The notes under the pieces were generated by a model. That model was given only the letters and a program-made list of their open reading frames with translations. It was not told the DNA's origin and made no database searches. From Anaerolineae bacterium (GTDB taxonomy: Bacteria; Chloroflexota; Anaerolineae; Aggregatilineales; Aggregatilineaceae): DNA of 8,906 nt. This document shows positions 1 to 7,125 of the stretch, one piece after another; position 1 is the first letter of the stretch; each line of letters opens with the position of its first letter. The position numbers and the translations under genes were made by a program. The stretch spans positions 1 through 8,906 of the forward strand of contig JAFGJA010000408.1 in assembly GCA_016929355.1 (NCBI GenBank), written 5' to 3'.

Positions 1-1023
1 AAGCGGACTGTCCGCCGGGATCGCTTGCCCCGCCAAATGCTTGCTCACCACCCCCTCACGGTCCACCGCCTGCGCTAACGCAATGCGCGCGCGTGGATTA
101 TTCGCCGCTTCCACGCGATCCCAGTTATAGATCAATATCCCCACCTCTGGTTGGACCGTCGTATACAGACTCAAGCCGGGGATTTGTTGGGCGGCGCTCT
201 GCCATGCCGAGGGAATCACGCTGATGCTGTTCACTTCCCCCTGCCGGTAAGCGTTCAGCGCCAGTTCCGCATTAGGAAATGTACGAAACACGATCCGGTC
301 CAGCGCATAACCGGCGGCTCCTTCGGGACGTTGGCGATACACCGGGGCAACCCGCAGTTGAATCCCGTTAATTTGTCCGTCCGCCGCCGTCAGCGTTTCG
401 ATCTGATAGGGGCCGGTCCCAATCGGAGCGAGGTTAAATGGATGTTGGGCCAATTGATCGGCGGGCGTATTCATGAGCACATGCGCGGGCACAATCCCGA
501 TCCGCAGTTGATCGGGGAACGAGGCGAGCGGTTGTGTCAGCCGGAAGCGCACCACGTAGCGCGCCAGCAGATCCACTTCAATCGTGCGCCAAAATTCGTA
601 CAATTCCGTCGCACCAGGAAACAGGGGATCGGACAGCAGATTAAACGTAAACACCACATCAAGCGCGGTGAAGGGTTCGCCATCTTGCCATAACACATCA
701 TTCCGCAGCACAAAAATGTATTCCAATCCATCCGGCGTCACCGCCCATGTTTTCGCTAATTGGGGGATAATTTCGCCGTATTGGTTGGTGGTGGTCAATC
801 CTTCGAAGATCAGGGCTGTGATGTCCCGATCCACCACGTTATAGGTCGCCAGCAAGGGATTCAGTTTGCGAATAGTGCCAATCAGCGCTTCGACCAACAC
901 ATTTTCCGGTGTTGCCTGCGCGGTATCGTTCGCCGCTTGCAAACGATGATCCGCCGGAATCGCCATCATCAAGATACTGCCACCCATGATCAAAACCAAC
1001 AACCAGCGTAATCCCTGATTCAT
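1..1023 (-). CDS. Extracellular solute-binding protein, family 5 (peptide/oligopeptide ABC transporter), C-terminus cut by window edge
   Basis: The reverse strand is open from the left edge to an ATG at 1021-1023, giving 341 residues without a stop. Residues 1-30 are an export signal (hydrophobic stretch LLVLIMGGSILMMAIPA, possible cleavage after RLQA). The mature part matches SBP_bac_5 proteins (DppA/OppA type): TLNPLL-like start at 53-58, the W-x-V-x-x-D-G block at 93-99 followed by FVLRNDVLWQDGEPFTALDV at 104-123, IGTGPY at 201-206, and the ALAQAVDREGVV helix at 315-326. Family members bind peptides, nickel chelates or sugars outside the membrane and hand them to an ABC permease; which ligand applies cannot be read here. 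Full-length members have about 500-600 residues, so roughly 200 are missing beyond position 1. No lipobox cysteine is present. TAGGAG (1030-1035) lies 6 nt before the ATG and supports this start. secG lies upstream on the same strand. Confidence 0.93.
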   Translation of the reverse strand, partial: MNQGLRWLLVLIMGGSILMMAIPADHRLQAANDTAQATPENVLVEALIGTIRKLNPLLATYNVVDRDITALIFEGLTTTNQYGEIIPQLAKTWAVTPDGLEYIFVLRNDVLWQDGEPFTALDVVFTFNLLSDPLFPGATELYEFWRTIEVDLLARYVVRFRLTQPLASFPDQLRIGIVPAHVLMNTPADQLAQHPFNLAPIGTGPYQIETLTAADGQINGIQLRVAPVYRQRPEGAAGYALDRIVFRTFPNAELALNAYRQGEVNSISVIPSAWQSAAQQIPGLSLYTTVQPEVGILIYNWDRVEAANNPRARIALAQAVDREGVVSKHLAGQAIPADSPL

Positions 1024-1029
1024 GACCCT

Positions 1030-1034
1030 CTCCT
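1030..1034 (-). promoter_or_regulatory. Shine-Dalgarno of the solute-binding protein gene
   Basis: On the minus strand AGGAG is followed by six bases and the ATG at 1023-1021. It decides the start of a gene whose end is outside the window. The run of T directly before it belongs to the upstream hairpin, so the terminator tail and ribosome site touch. Confidence 0.75.
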
Positions 1035-1074
1035 AAAAAACAAAACGAGGTGTTCTGCGTGATCACAAAACACC
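1035..1074 (-). terminator. Hairpin with U-rich tail between secG and the solute-binding protein gene
   Basis: Read on the minus strand, GGTGTT (1074-1069) pairs with AACACC (1054-1049). Between the arms lies the palindrome GTGATCAC (1059-1066), which can extend the stem. The hairpin is followed by TCG, then TTTTGTTTTTT (1045-1035). This is the form of an intrinsic terminator and lies about 70 nt after the secG stop codon. Its T-tract ends exactly where the Shine-Dalgarno of the next gene begins, so it could also act as a leader attenuator. The stem is only 6 bp before an internal loop, so the strength is uncertain. Confidence 0.5.
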
Positions 1075-1087
1075 CCCCATGATGGTT

Positions 1088-1116
1088 ATTGCACCGCTTA
1101 TGGTGTCGAAATTCAA
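1088..1116 (-). promoter_or_regulatory. Possible sigma70-type promoter for the solute-binding protein gene
   Basis: On the minus strand TTGAAT (1116-1111) and TGCAAT (1093-1088) are separated by 17 bp, each matching four of six consensus bases. Transcription would start near 1080, just before the hairpin at 1049-1074, which would then lie in the 5' leader. The match is weak and is inferred from spacing and position only. Confidence 0.3.
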
Positions 1117-1141
1117 GCCGGTTCTGCGCTGAAACCGCCTG

Positions 1142-1381
1142 TTAGATTTTCTGAATGAGCAGTTGGATAATCGCGTTGCCCAAAAAAGCTATCGACAGGC
1201 CCACTGTGATATTGAACAGTGTTTTTTCCAGACCGCGCCGGGTCTTGGTGATCCCCATGCTATCGCCACCACCGAACAACCCACCTGCACCCGACGTGGA
1301 ACCGGCTTGCAGGATGATCACGGCGATCAATGCGGCTGATGTAAAAATCTGAATGAATTGCAAGGCGTCTTGTACGGTCAT
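1142..1381 (-). CDS. secG: Preprotein translocase subunit SecG
   Basis: This 79-residue protein is the small SecYEG channel subunit, which helps SecA-driven protein export across the cytoplasmic membrane. It shows the family plan: transmembrane helix 1 at about residues 8-26 ending in the conserved ILQ, a glycine-rich cytoplasmic loop (SGAGGLFGGGD, 30-40), a short basic segment TKTRRGLEK (45-53) and transmembrane helix 2 at about 56-76. The length is normal for bacterial SecG (about 70-110 residues). The ATG is the only usable start because an in-frame TGA lies one codon further upstream. GAGGAG precedes it with an unusually long spacer of about 12 nt. It is transcribed away from the kinase gene, has its own good promoter at 1418-1445, and is followed on the same strand by the solute-binding protein gene after a hairpin. 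Confidence 0.95.
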   Translation of the reverse strand: MTVQDALQFIQIFTSAALIAVIILQAGSTSGAGGLFGGGDSMGITKTRRGLEKTLFNITVGLSIAFLGNAIIQLLIQKI

Positions 1382-1417
1382 ACGTCAAATTTTCTCCTCG
1401 ATAGGTCAAGCGGAGCG

Positions 1418-1445
1418 ATTATAGCACGTTGACGCCAACTCGCAA
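1418..1445 (-). promoter_or_regulatory. Sigma70-type promoter of secG
   Basis: On the minus strand TTGCGA (1445-1440, four of six consensus bases) is followed by a 16-bp spacer and a perfect TATAAT (1423-1418). Transcription would begin near 1411, leaving a leader of about 30 nt that contains the GAGGAG ribosome site. It lies in the divergent region between secG and the kinase gene. Confidence 0.55.
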
Positions 1446-1534
1446 GGGTCTTTAGCGGTCTTTCAAATATCTCACTCTTTTTGTACACTTGAGAAAAGAA
1501 GCTCCCGCCATTTGTTAGAGAAGGAATCGATTTT

Positions 1535-4500
1535 ATGACGGAATGGGAATCTCTAGCCGGCTGGACCGATCAACTCATTCAATTTGCCCATCGTGGTCAG
1601 GCGCTAGCGATTGGCATTTTTGATGCAGCAGGCAAGCCCCATTATCTTAATGAAGGTATGCAGCGTGTCCTCGGCCATGTGGGTGACGCGGGTATCACGC
1701 TGTTTGATTATCTGACAGTCCCGCCCACCGCTTCACCCGATCAGCCTGTTTATGCCGGATGGCTGACCTTCGAACGGCCAGCGTTACCCCCCATCTCCCT
1801 ACGCGGTGAAATTTGGCGGCGCGCGGGTCAGATCGTGATCATCGCTGAAAGAGGTGGCGACGAGTTACAGACCCTCAATGATCAGATGTTGGCCGAAACA
1901 GCGAAACGCAAACAGATTGAACAGACAGTGCAGGCAAGCGAAGAACACCTGCGCCAAATCATTATGAATAATGTCGATGGTATTATCATCGTCGATCAAG
2001 CTGGTGTTTTACAATTCGTGAATCCGGCGGCAGAAACATTGTTCAAGCGCAAAGCCGCTGATCTGGTGGGTACGTTGTTTGATTTTCCACTCACCAGCGA
2101 TATTGTCGAGCTGAAAATCGAGCGTGGGCCAGACGATATGGTATGGGCGGAAATGCGGGTGGTGGAACTGGTATGGCAGCAGCAAAATGTCTCTTTAGCC
2201 TCCTTGCGTGACATCACCGCCCGCAAATCCACCGAAGAAAAGCTCGTGAACATCACGTATGATCTGGGCGAACGAGTCAAAGAGCTAAACTGCCTCTATG
2301 GTATCTCACATCTGGTTGAAACACCGGGGATCAGTCTGCATGACATGCTGCAAAGCACAGTTAATCTGATTCCTCCAAGTTGGCAGCAACCGCCATTAAC
2401 CTGCGCCCGTATTACGTTAGACGATCAGGTTTTCCAAACCGATAATTTTAGCGAAACGGCATGGCGGCAGACTCGACCGATCGAGGTTCACGGACAACCA
2501 GCCGGGCGGATTGATGTTTATCACCTGACAGATCCCTCTAAAGGTGCTGAAACACCGTTTTTGCCGGAAGAGGATGGCTTACTTCATGCCATAGCGATCC
2601 AACTCGGCAACATCATCGAACATAAACGCAATCAAGCCGCCTTAGCCTATGAATCCACAATCAATGCAACAGTGGCGAATTTATCAGAAACCTTGTTACA
2701 GGCCCATTCGTTTAGTGATATATCGAATCTGGTGCTGGATACCGCCCGCGATCTGACCCAAAGCCAATTCGGTTATGTGGGCTATATCGAGCCGCAAACC
2801 CATTATCTGATCTCCCCCACCTTGACCCATGACATTTGGGATCAATGCCAGGTTGATGATAAGAACTTTGTGTTTAAAGAGTGGGGTGGCTTGTGGGGCT
2901 GGGTCTTGGAAAACAAACAGTCCATGCTGACCAATACACCCGCCGCCGATCCCCGTTCGAGCGGGACTCCCAAGGGACATTTGCCCATTAAGCGTTTCCT
3001 CTCGGTCCCCGCCTTGATCGGAGAAACATTGGTGGGGCAAATTGCCCTGGCAAACGCCAAAGCCGACTATACCCGGCAAGACCTGCTCCTGGTTGAACGA
3101 TTGGCTGTCTTATTTGCCATTGCGATCCAGCGCAAAACGTCTGAAGAAGCGCTGCGCCAGCATGCCGCCGAACAAGCCGCCCTCTATGGCATTGCCGCCG
3201 CCGTGACAACCTCTCTCAACCCGGATGAGTTAGGCGCAATCGCGCTGGATGTCGCCTTGACTGTGTTGGATGCCGATGCCGGTTGGATCACCTATTTTTC
3301 GTCGTCAAACTGGGAACAAACAGGGCGCGTTGTCGCCCGGCGCAGCCTGCTTGATCATGTTGAAATCCACTCCTTGCCACAATGTCAGACCTGTGAGCCA
3401 CTGCAACAGCCCAATACAATGACCATGATGCCCATCCCAATGTGTCCATTGGCCAAGTCGTTTGGTATGACGGAGCTGCCGGGCAATTACATTTGCACCC
3501 CCTTGATCGCCAGTGGCGAAACATTAGGGATGCTCACCTTGATCTGGCAGCGTTCGGAGCGGGATTTTGCGACAAACCAACTCATTCTGCAAACCATCGG
3601 CCACCAGATCGGCATGGCGCTGCACAATGCGCAGCTTTATCACGCCGCGCGCCAGGTGGACCGGCTGCGCATTTTGAACGAACTCGATGATGCCTTGATC
3701 GATGCCGCGCTCGAACCAGAAACGTTGATGCGCGCCACGTTGCAACACCTGGTGAATGCGGTCAATGCCTCAATGGGGGCGCTCATTATGCCCGAAAATG
3801 AACTCATGACGTTAAACATCATCATGCCGGGCGAGCATTGGATCGAGGCCGAAGTATCCGAAACATTCATGGCGCGCTGGCAGCCGCTCTGGGCACAAAT
3901 GTACCAGCAAAAACAAGTCATTGGGTTCGATGATCCGGGCGTGACGGCGATCCCCGCTTTGCAGCAAGACCTCACCGAATTTTGGGGCAAACACGGGCTG
4001 ATCGTCCCAATCGCTGATGGGCGGGAATTGCGCGCCCTGTTGGTGTTAGGCGGGCGTCCCTCAAAACAACCGTTTGGCGATGAAGATCGCGCGCTGGTTC
4101 TCACGGCAGCCAGCCGGTCCAGTCAAGCGATTCGCAACGCCCAATTATACAAATCGGAGCAGCACCAACGCCGGTTAGCCGAAGCGCTGCGCGATACGGC
4201 GGCGGTCATCAACAGCACCCTCAATTTTGATGACGTGCTGGATCGCATTTTGCGCCTGGTGGGGCAGGTTGTACCGCATGATGCAGCAACAATCTTATTG
4301 GTCGAAGGGTCATTTGCCCGTGTCGTTCGCTGCACCGGCTTCGCCGAACGCGGGATGGAAGAAACCATCATGGCGCAGCAATTTTCAGTGACCGACTACC
4401 CTGGTTTTAGCTATATGTACCAAAGCGGCAACCCCATCCTCCGCCCTGATGTGTTAGAGGCCCATGACTGGGTTGAAGTGCCGGGTGTTGAATGGGTGCG

Positions 4501-5503
4501 CTCGTTCGTCACCAGCCCTATCAAAATTGAAGGTAAAGTGATTGGCTTTCTGAGCGTGGACAGCGCGACCCCCGGTGCGTTTACCGTGAAGGATGTGGAC
4601 CAATTACAAGCTTTTGCCCATCAAGCCGCCGTTGCGATCCAAAACGCCCGCCTGTACGATCAACTCAAATCCTCTTTAGCCGCACGCGAACGAACCCAGG
4701 CGCAGTTAGTCCACAGCGAAAAAACCGCCGCGTTGGGCCGCCTTACTGCCTCGATTGCGCACGAGATCAATAACCCGATTCAGGCCGTTCAGGGCTGTGT
4801 CACCCTGGCCCAGACGGAATGGGCGAACGTCGCACCGCAGATCGCCAACGATAAACATCGCCACAAACTGAACCGGTATTTAGGCGTAGTCGAAGAAGAA
4901 ATTGACCGTATCGCGGCTATTGTTAAACGAATGCGCGATTTTTACCGTCCCGCCAGAGATACATTCCAGCAAACCGATGTCCACCGCGTCTTAGACAGCG
5001 TGATCGCCCTCGTGGATGCGCAACTGCGTCACAGCGCTATTACGCTCGAAAAGACATTACATAACCAACTGCCATTGATCGAAGCCAACCCCGATCATCT
5101 CAAGCAAGTGTTCTTAAACCTGATCCTGAATGCTGCCGATGCCATGCCCCAGGGGGGCACACTCTATATCCAGACCGGGCGCACTCACATCCAATACCAG
5201 AGTCTATACACGCTGGCAATGGAAGTGAAACAGCCCGCCGTTCAAATTACCTTTCGGGATACAGGGGAAGGCATCGCGCCCGCCATCTTTGAGCACCTCT
5301 TCGAACCCTTTTTTACAACGAAATCACAAGGATCGGGCTTGGGCTTGTCCGTGAGTTACAGTATCATTGAAGCGCATCACGGCCAGATCAGCGTGACGAG
5401 TCCACCCAATACCGGCGCGTCATTTACCGTTTTGCTGCCCGTCAAACAACCCCATGACGACGCTCATAATTCTTTCCAAGCGGAGGTTCCGAAAATAACC
5501 TGA
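1535..5503 (+). CDS. Large cytoplasmic PAS/multi-GAF sensor histidine kinase
   Basis: This 1322-residue kinase has no transmembrane segment or signal peptide, so it should sense internal signals. Domain order by eye: degenerate PAS-like region (about 20-105); coiled coil (110-137); PAS (137-235, NNVDGIIIVDQAGVLQFVNP); GAF-like domain opening KELNCLYGIS (249-365); GAF (378-533); GAF with four cysteines C617, C620, C637, C654 (546-702); degenerate GAF (708-872); GAF (880-1041); signalling coil (1041-1062); HisKA with phosphoacceptor H1076 in SIAHEINNP; HATPase with N-box N1199, G1 DTGEG (1242-1246), F-box FEPFFTTK (1256-1263), G2 GSGLGLS (1266-1272). All catalytic motifs look intact, so it should autophosphorylate. 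No receiver domain is fused and no response regulator is adjacent, so its partner is unknown. AAGGA at 1521-1525 lies 9 nt before the ATG. I see no convincing promoter. It overlaps the downstream nucleotidase-family gene by one base, implying an operon. Confidence 0.95.
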   Translation: MTEWESLAGWTDQLIQFAHRGQALAIGIFDAAGKPHYLNEGMQRVLGHVGDAGITLFDYLTVPPTASPDQPVYAGWLTFERPALPPISLRGEIWRRAGQIVIIAERGGDELQTLNDQMLAETAKRKQIEQTVQASEEHLRQIIMNNVDGIIIVDQAGVLQFVNPAAETLFKRKAADLVGTLFDFPLTSDIVELKIERGPDDMVWAEMRVVELVWQQQNVSLASLRDITARKSTEEKLVNITYDLGERVKELNCLYGISHLVETPGISLHDMLQSTVNLIPPSWQQPPLTCARITLDDQVFQTDNFSETAWRQTRPIEVHGQPAGRIDVYHLTDPSKGAETPFLPEEDGLLHAIAIQLGNIIEHKRNQAALAYESTINATVANLSETLLQAHSFSDISNLVLDTARDLTQSQFGYVGYIEPQTHYLISPTLTHDIWDQCQVDDKNFVFKEWGGLWGWVLENKQSMLTNTPAADPRSSGTPKGHLPIKRFLSVPALIGETLVGQIALANAKADYTRQDLLLVERLAVLFAIAIQRKTSEEALRQHAAEQAALYGIAAAVTTSLNPDELGAIALDVALTVLDADAGWITYFSSSNWEQTGRVVARRSLLDHVEIHSLPQCQTCEPLQQPNTMTMMPIPMCPLAKSFGMTELPGNYICTPLIASGETLGMLTLIWQRSERDFATNQLILQTIGHQIGMALHNAQLYHAARQVDRLRILNELDDALIDAALEPETLMRATLQHLVNAVNASMGALIMPENELMTLNIIMPGEHWIEAEVSETFMARWQPLWAQMYQQKQVIGFDDPGVTAIPALQQDLTEFWGKHGLIVPIADGRELRALLVLGGRPSKQPFGDEDRALVLTAASRSSQAIRNAQLYKSEQHQRRLAEALRDTAAVINSTLNFDDVLDRILRLVGQVVPHDAATILLVEGSFARVVRCTGFAERGMEETIMAQQFSVTDYPGFSYMYQSGNPILRPDVLEAHDWVEVPGVEWVRSFVTSPIKIEGKVIGFLSVDSATPGAFTVKDVDQLQAFAHQAAVAIQNARLYDQLKSSLAARERTQAQLVHSEKTAALGRLTASIAHEINNPIQAVQGCVTLAQTEWANVAPQIANDKHRHKLNRYLGVVEEEIDRIAAIVKRMRDFYRPARDTFQQTDVHRVLDSVIALVDAQLRHSAITLEKTLHNQLPLIEANPDHLKQVFLNLILNAADAMPQGGTLYIQTGRTHIQYQSLYTLAMEVKQPAVQITFRDTGEGIAPAIFEHLFEPFFTTKSQGSGLGLSVSYSIIEAHHGQISVTSPPNTGASFTVLLPVKQPHDDAHNSFQAEVPKIT

Positions 5504-5505
5504 TG
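5501..5505 (+). other. TGATG stop/start overlap coupling kinase and nucleotidase-family gene
   Basis: The kinase stop TGA (5501-5503) and the next ATG (5503-5505) share one A. The nearest Shine-Dalgarno-like sequence, GGAGG at 5482-5486, is 16 nt from the ATG, which is too far to work well. Initiation therefore probably depends on ribosomes ending translation of the kinase (translational coupling). This ties expression of the two proteins together. Confidence 0.8.
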
Positions 5506-7083
5506 AGAAAAATCACTGTTTTACGCTGTGTTTTGCTCTGCGTTTTACTCATGTCTGTCACCCTGCTGTCCGCCCACGCCCAGGATGATGCCTTTACGTT
5601 GACCGTTATGCACACCAACGATGTCCATGCGACCTATGATCCCGACAGAGATGATCGCGGAGGCGCAGCGCGGCAGGCTGCTGTCGTGAAAACCATCCGC
5701 GCGGAAGTGGACCATTCCTTGCTGGTCGATAGTGGGGATCGTTTCACCGGTTCAATGTTCCACAGTTTTTACCAGGGCTGGGACAGCGCCCAGGTCATGA
5801 ACCAACTCGGTTATGATGCAATGGTGCTGGGCAGTTATGAATTCACACACGGCGCTGAACTGCTCGCGAACTTTCTTGAACTCCTGGAATTTCCGGTAGT
5901 CGTCGCCAATGCGGACTTTGGCGCGTCTGATTTATTGGAAGGGAAAACATCCGCCTACACAACCTTTACGTTTGATGGCGAGATCGTCGGTGTGATCGGG
6001 GTGACGCAGGGCGATTCGCGGATTCGGCCTATCCCCAACATCGAATTTGACACCGATTATGTGGGTGTGATTCAACGCGAAGTCGATGCACTCACCGCGC
6101 AGGGCGTGAACAAAATTATCCTGCTTTCCCACCTGGGCTATTTCACCGATCTGGATATTGCGACCCAACTGGCTGGGGTTGATCTCATTGTGGGCGGCGA
6201 TAGCAACACCTTGTTGAGCAATACCCTGCCCGACGCTGAAGGCCCCTACCCGGCGGTGATGCACAACTTGACGGGCGAACCGATTCTGGTGGTGCAGGCG
6301 TGGCAGCAAGGGCGCGTCCTGGGGCGGTTGGATATGGTCTTTGATGCGAACGGCGTGCTGACCGAATGGGATGGTGACGCTATTTTACTCAACAGCGAGA
6401 TCGAAGACGATCCCGATATGGTCGCGTTGATCGAGGAACTGCGCGCGCCGCTTCCCGACTTCCTGGATCAAGTGATCGGCACAACCGAGGTGCTGCTCGA
6501 TGGCGATCAGGATACCGATAAATGCCGCTATGAAGAATGCAATATCGGCAACCTGATCACGGATGCTATGCGTGATGTAACCGGCGCGCAGATCGCCTTC
6601 CAGAACGGCGGTGGGATTCGCGCCAGCATCGAACCCGGCGAAATCACAGTAGGCGATGTATTAGCAGTTGTCCCGTTCAACAACACCTTTGTGATCTTCG
6701 AGATCAGTGGCGACGACATGATTGCGGCACTGGAAAACAGCGTGTCGCGGGTTGAGGCCACCGAAGGGACGGGTCGCTTTTTGCAAGTTTCCGGTTTGCG
6801 TTTCACCTGGGATGGTAGCCAACCGGTCGGGCGGCGCGTAGCTAGCGTGGAAGTGTTGAACAAAAATGGAACCTACGAAACCCTCGACCCGGATGAAGTG
6901 TACACCGTTGTCACCAATGATTACCTGTACGCGGGCGGGGATGATTACACCATGTTCGCCAACGGCGTCGATAACTTCGACTTTGGGCGCACGCTGGATG
7001 AAATTGTACGCACCTATGTGGCAAAAATCAGCCCGATCAACATCGCCGACTCCGAGGGGCGGATCAAACGGTTGGATCGTTAG
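5503..7083 (+). CDS. Exported 5'-nucleotidase (CD73/UshA) family protein with a degenerate catalytic site
   Basis: The 526-residue protein has a Sec signal peptide (residues 1-26, probable cleavage after AHA) and no anchor, so it should be secreted. Residues 30-275 form the metallophosphatase domain and 325-485 the 5'-nucleotidase C-terminal domain. The family removes phosphate from extracellular nucleotides. Compared from memory with human CD73, the C-terminal domain is complete: CRYEEC (341-346, matching the C353/C358 pair and R354), NGGGIR (368-373), PF (391-392), aromatic Y474 and GGD (478-480). In the N-terminal domain D40, H42, D79 and H210 remain. However, GNHEFD is GSYEFT (110-115), losing the ligand Asn, catalytic His and its Asp, and GGHSN is GGDSN (231-235). 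The frame is intact with family-like constraint elsewhere, so it does not look like a decaying gene. Either a pseudoenzyme or nucleotide binder, or an enzyme with altered chemistry, is possible. It is coupled to the upstream kinase. Confidence 0.92.
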   Translation: MRKITVLRCVLLCVLLMSVTLLSAHAQDDAFTLTVMHTNDVHATYDPDRDDRGGAARQAAVVKTIRAEVDHSLLVDSGDRFTGSMFHSFYQGWDSAQVMNQLGYDAMVLGSYEFTHGAELLANFLELLEFPVVVANADFGASDLLEGKTSAYTTFTFDGEIVGVIGVTQGDSRIRPIPNIEFDTDYVGVIQREVDALTAQGVNKIILLSHLGYFTDLDIATQLAGVDLIVGGDSNTLLSNTLPDAEGPYPAVMHNLTGEPILVVQAWQQGRVLGRLDMVFDANGVLTEWDGDAILLNSEIEDDPDMVALIEELRAPLPDFLDQVIGTTEVLLDGDQDTDKCRYEECNIGNLITDAMRDVTGAQIAFQNGGGIRASIEPGEITVGDVLAVVPFNNTFVIFEISGDDMIAALENSVSRVEATEGTGRFLQVSGLRFTWDGSQPVGRRVASVEVLNKNGTYETLDPDEVYTVVTNDYLYAGGDDYTMFANGVDNFDFGRTLDEIVRTYVAKISPINIADSEGRIKRLDR

Positions 7084-7100
7084 AGTATGTTAGTGTCGTA

Positions 7101-7122
7101 GGGGTAGGGCTTGCTCTACCCC
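7101..7122. terminator. Palindromic hairpin between convergent genes (bidirectional terminator or interspersed repeat)
   Basis: GGGGTAGGG (7101-7109) pairs with CTCTACCCC (7114-7122) around a CTTG loop, giving a 9-bp stem that includes one G-T pair. It fills most of the 42-bp gap between the nucleotidase-family stop (7083) and the WD40 stop (7126), so it could end transcription from both sides. Neither side has a T-run, so it is not a classical intrinsic terminator. A REP-like dispersed palindrome is the alternative. Confidence 0.5.
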
Positions 7123-7125
7123 ACG

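Noticed and set aside
151..693. 180-codon open frame on the plus strand
   Set aside because: It runs antisense to the solute-binding protein, whose reverse-strand frame has clear family motifs throughout; the plus-strand product has no recognisable motif and is a shadow.
839..1066. 75-codon minus-strand frame overlapping the start of the binding protein
   Set aside because: It is in another frame over the signal peptide region; the AGGAG site and family homology support the frame starting at 1023.
1429..1489. Promoter for the kinase gene (TTGACG at 1429-1434, or TTTCAA-17-TACACT at 1461-1489)
   Set aside because: TTGACG has no acceptable -10 at 16-18 bp, and the second pair matches only three and four of six bases; neither is good enough to annotate.
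3640..4104. 154-codon minus-strand frame inside the kinase gene
   Set aside because: It is antisense to conserved GAF coding sequence, rich in Ser/Arg/Cys as expected of shadow frames, with no ribosome site or motif.
5503..7083. Nucleotidase-family gene as a decaying pseudogene
   Set aside because: The frame is complete with signal peptide, both domains and an intact C-terminal substrate site; substitutions are confined to the active-site motifs with no stop or frameshift.
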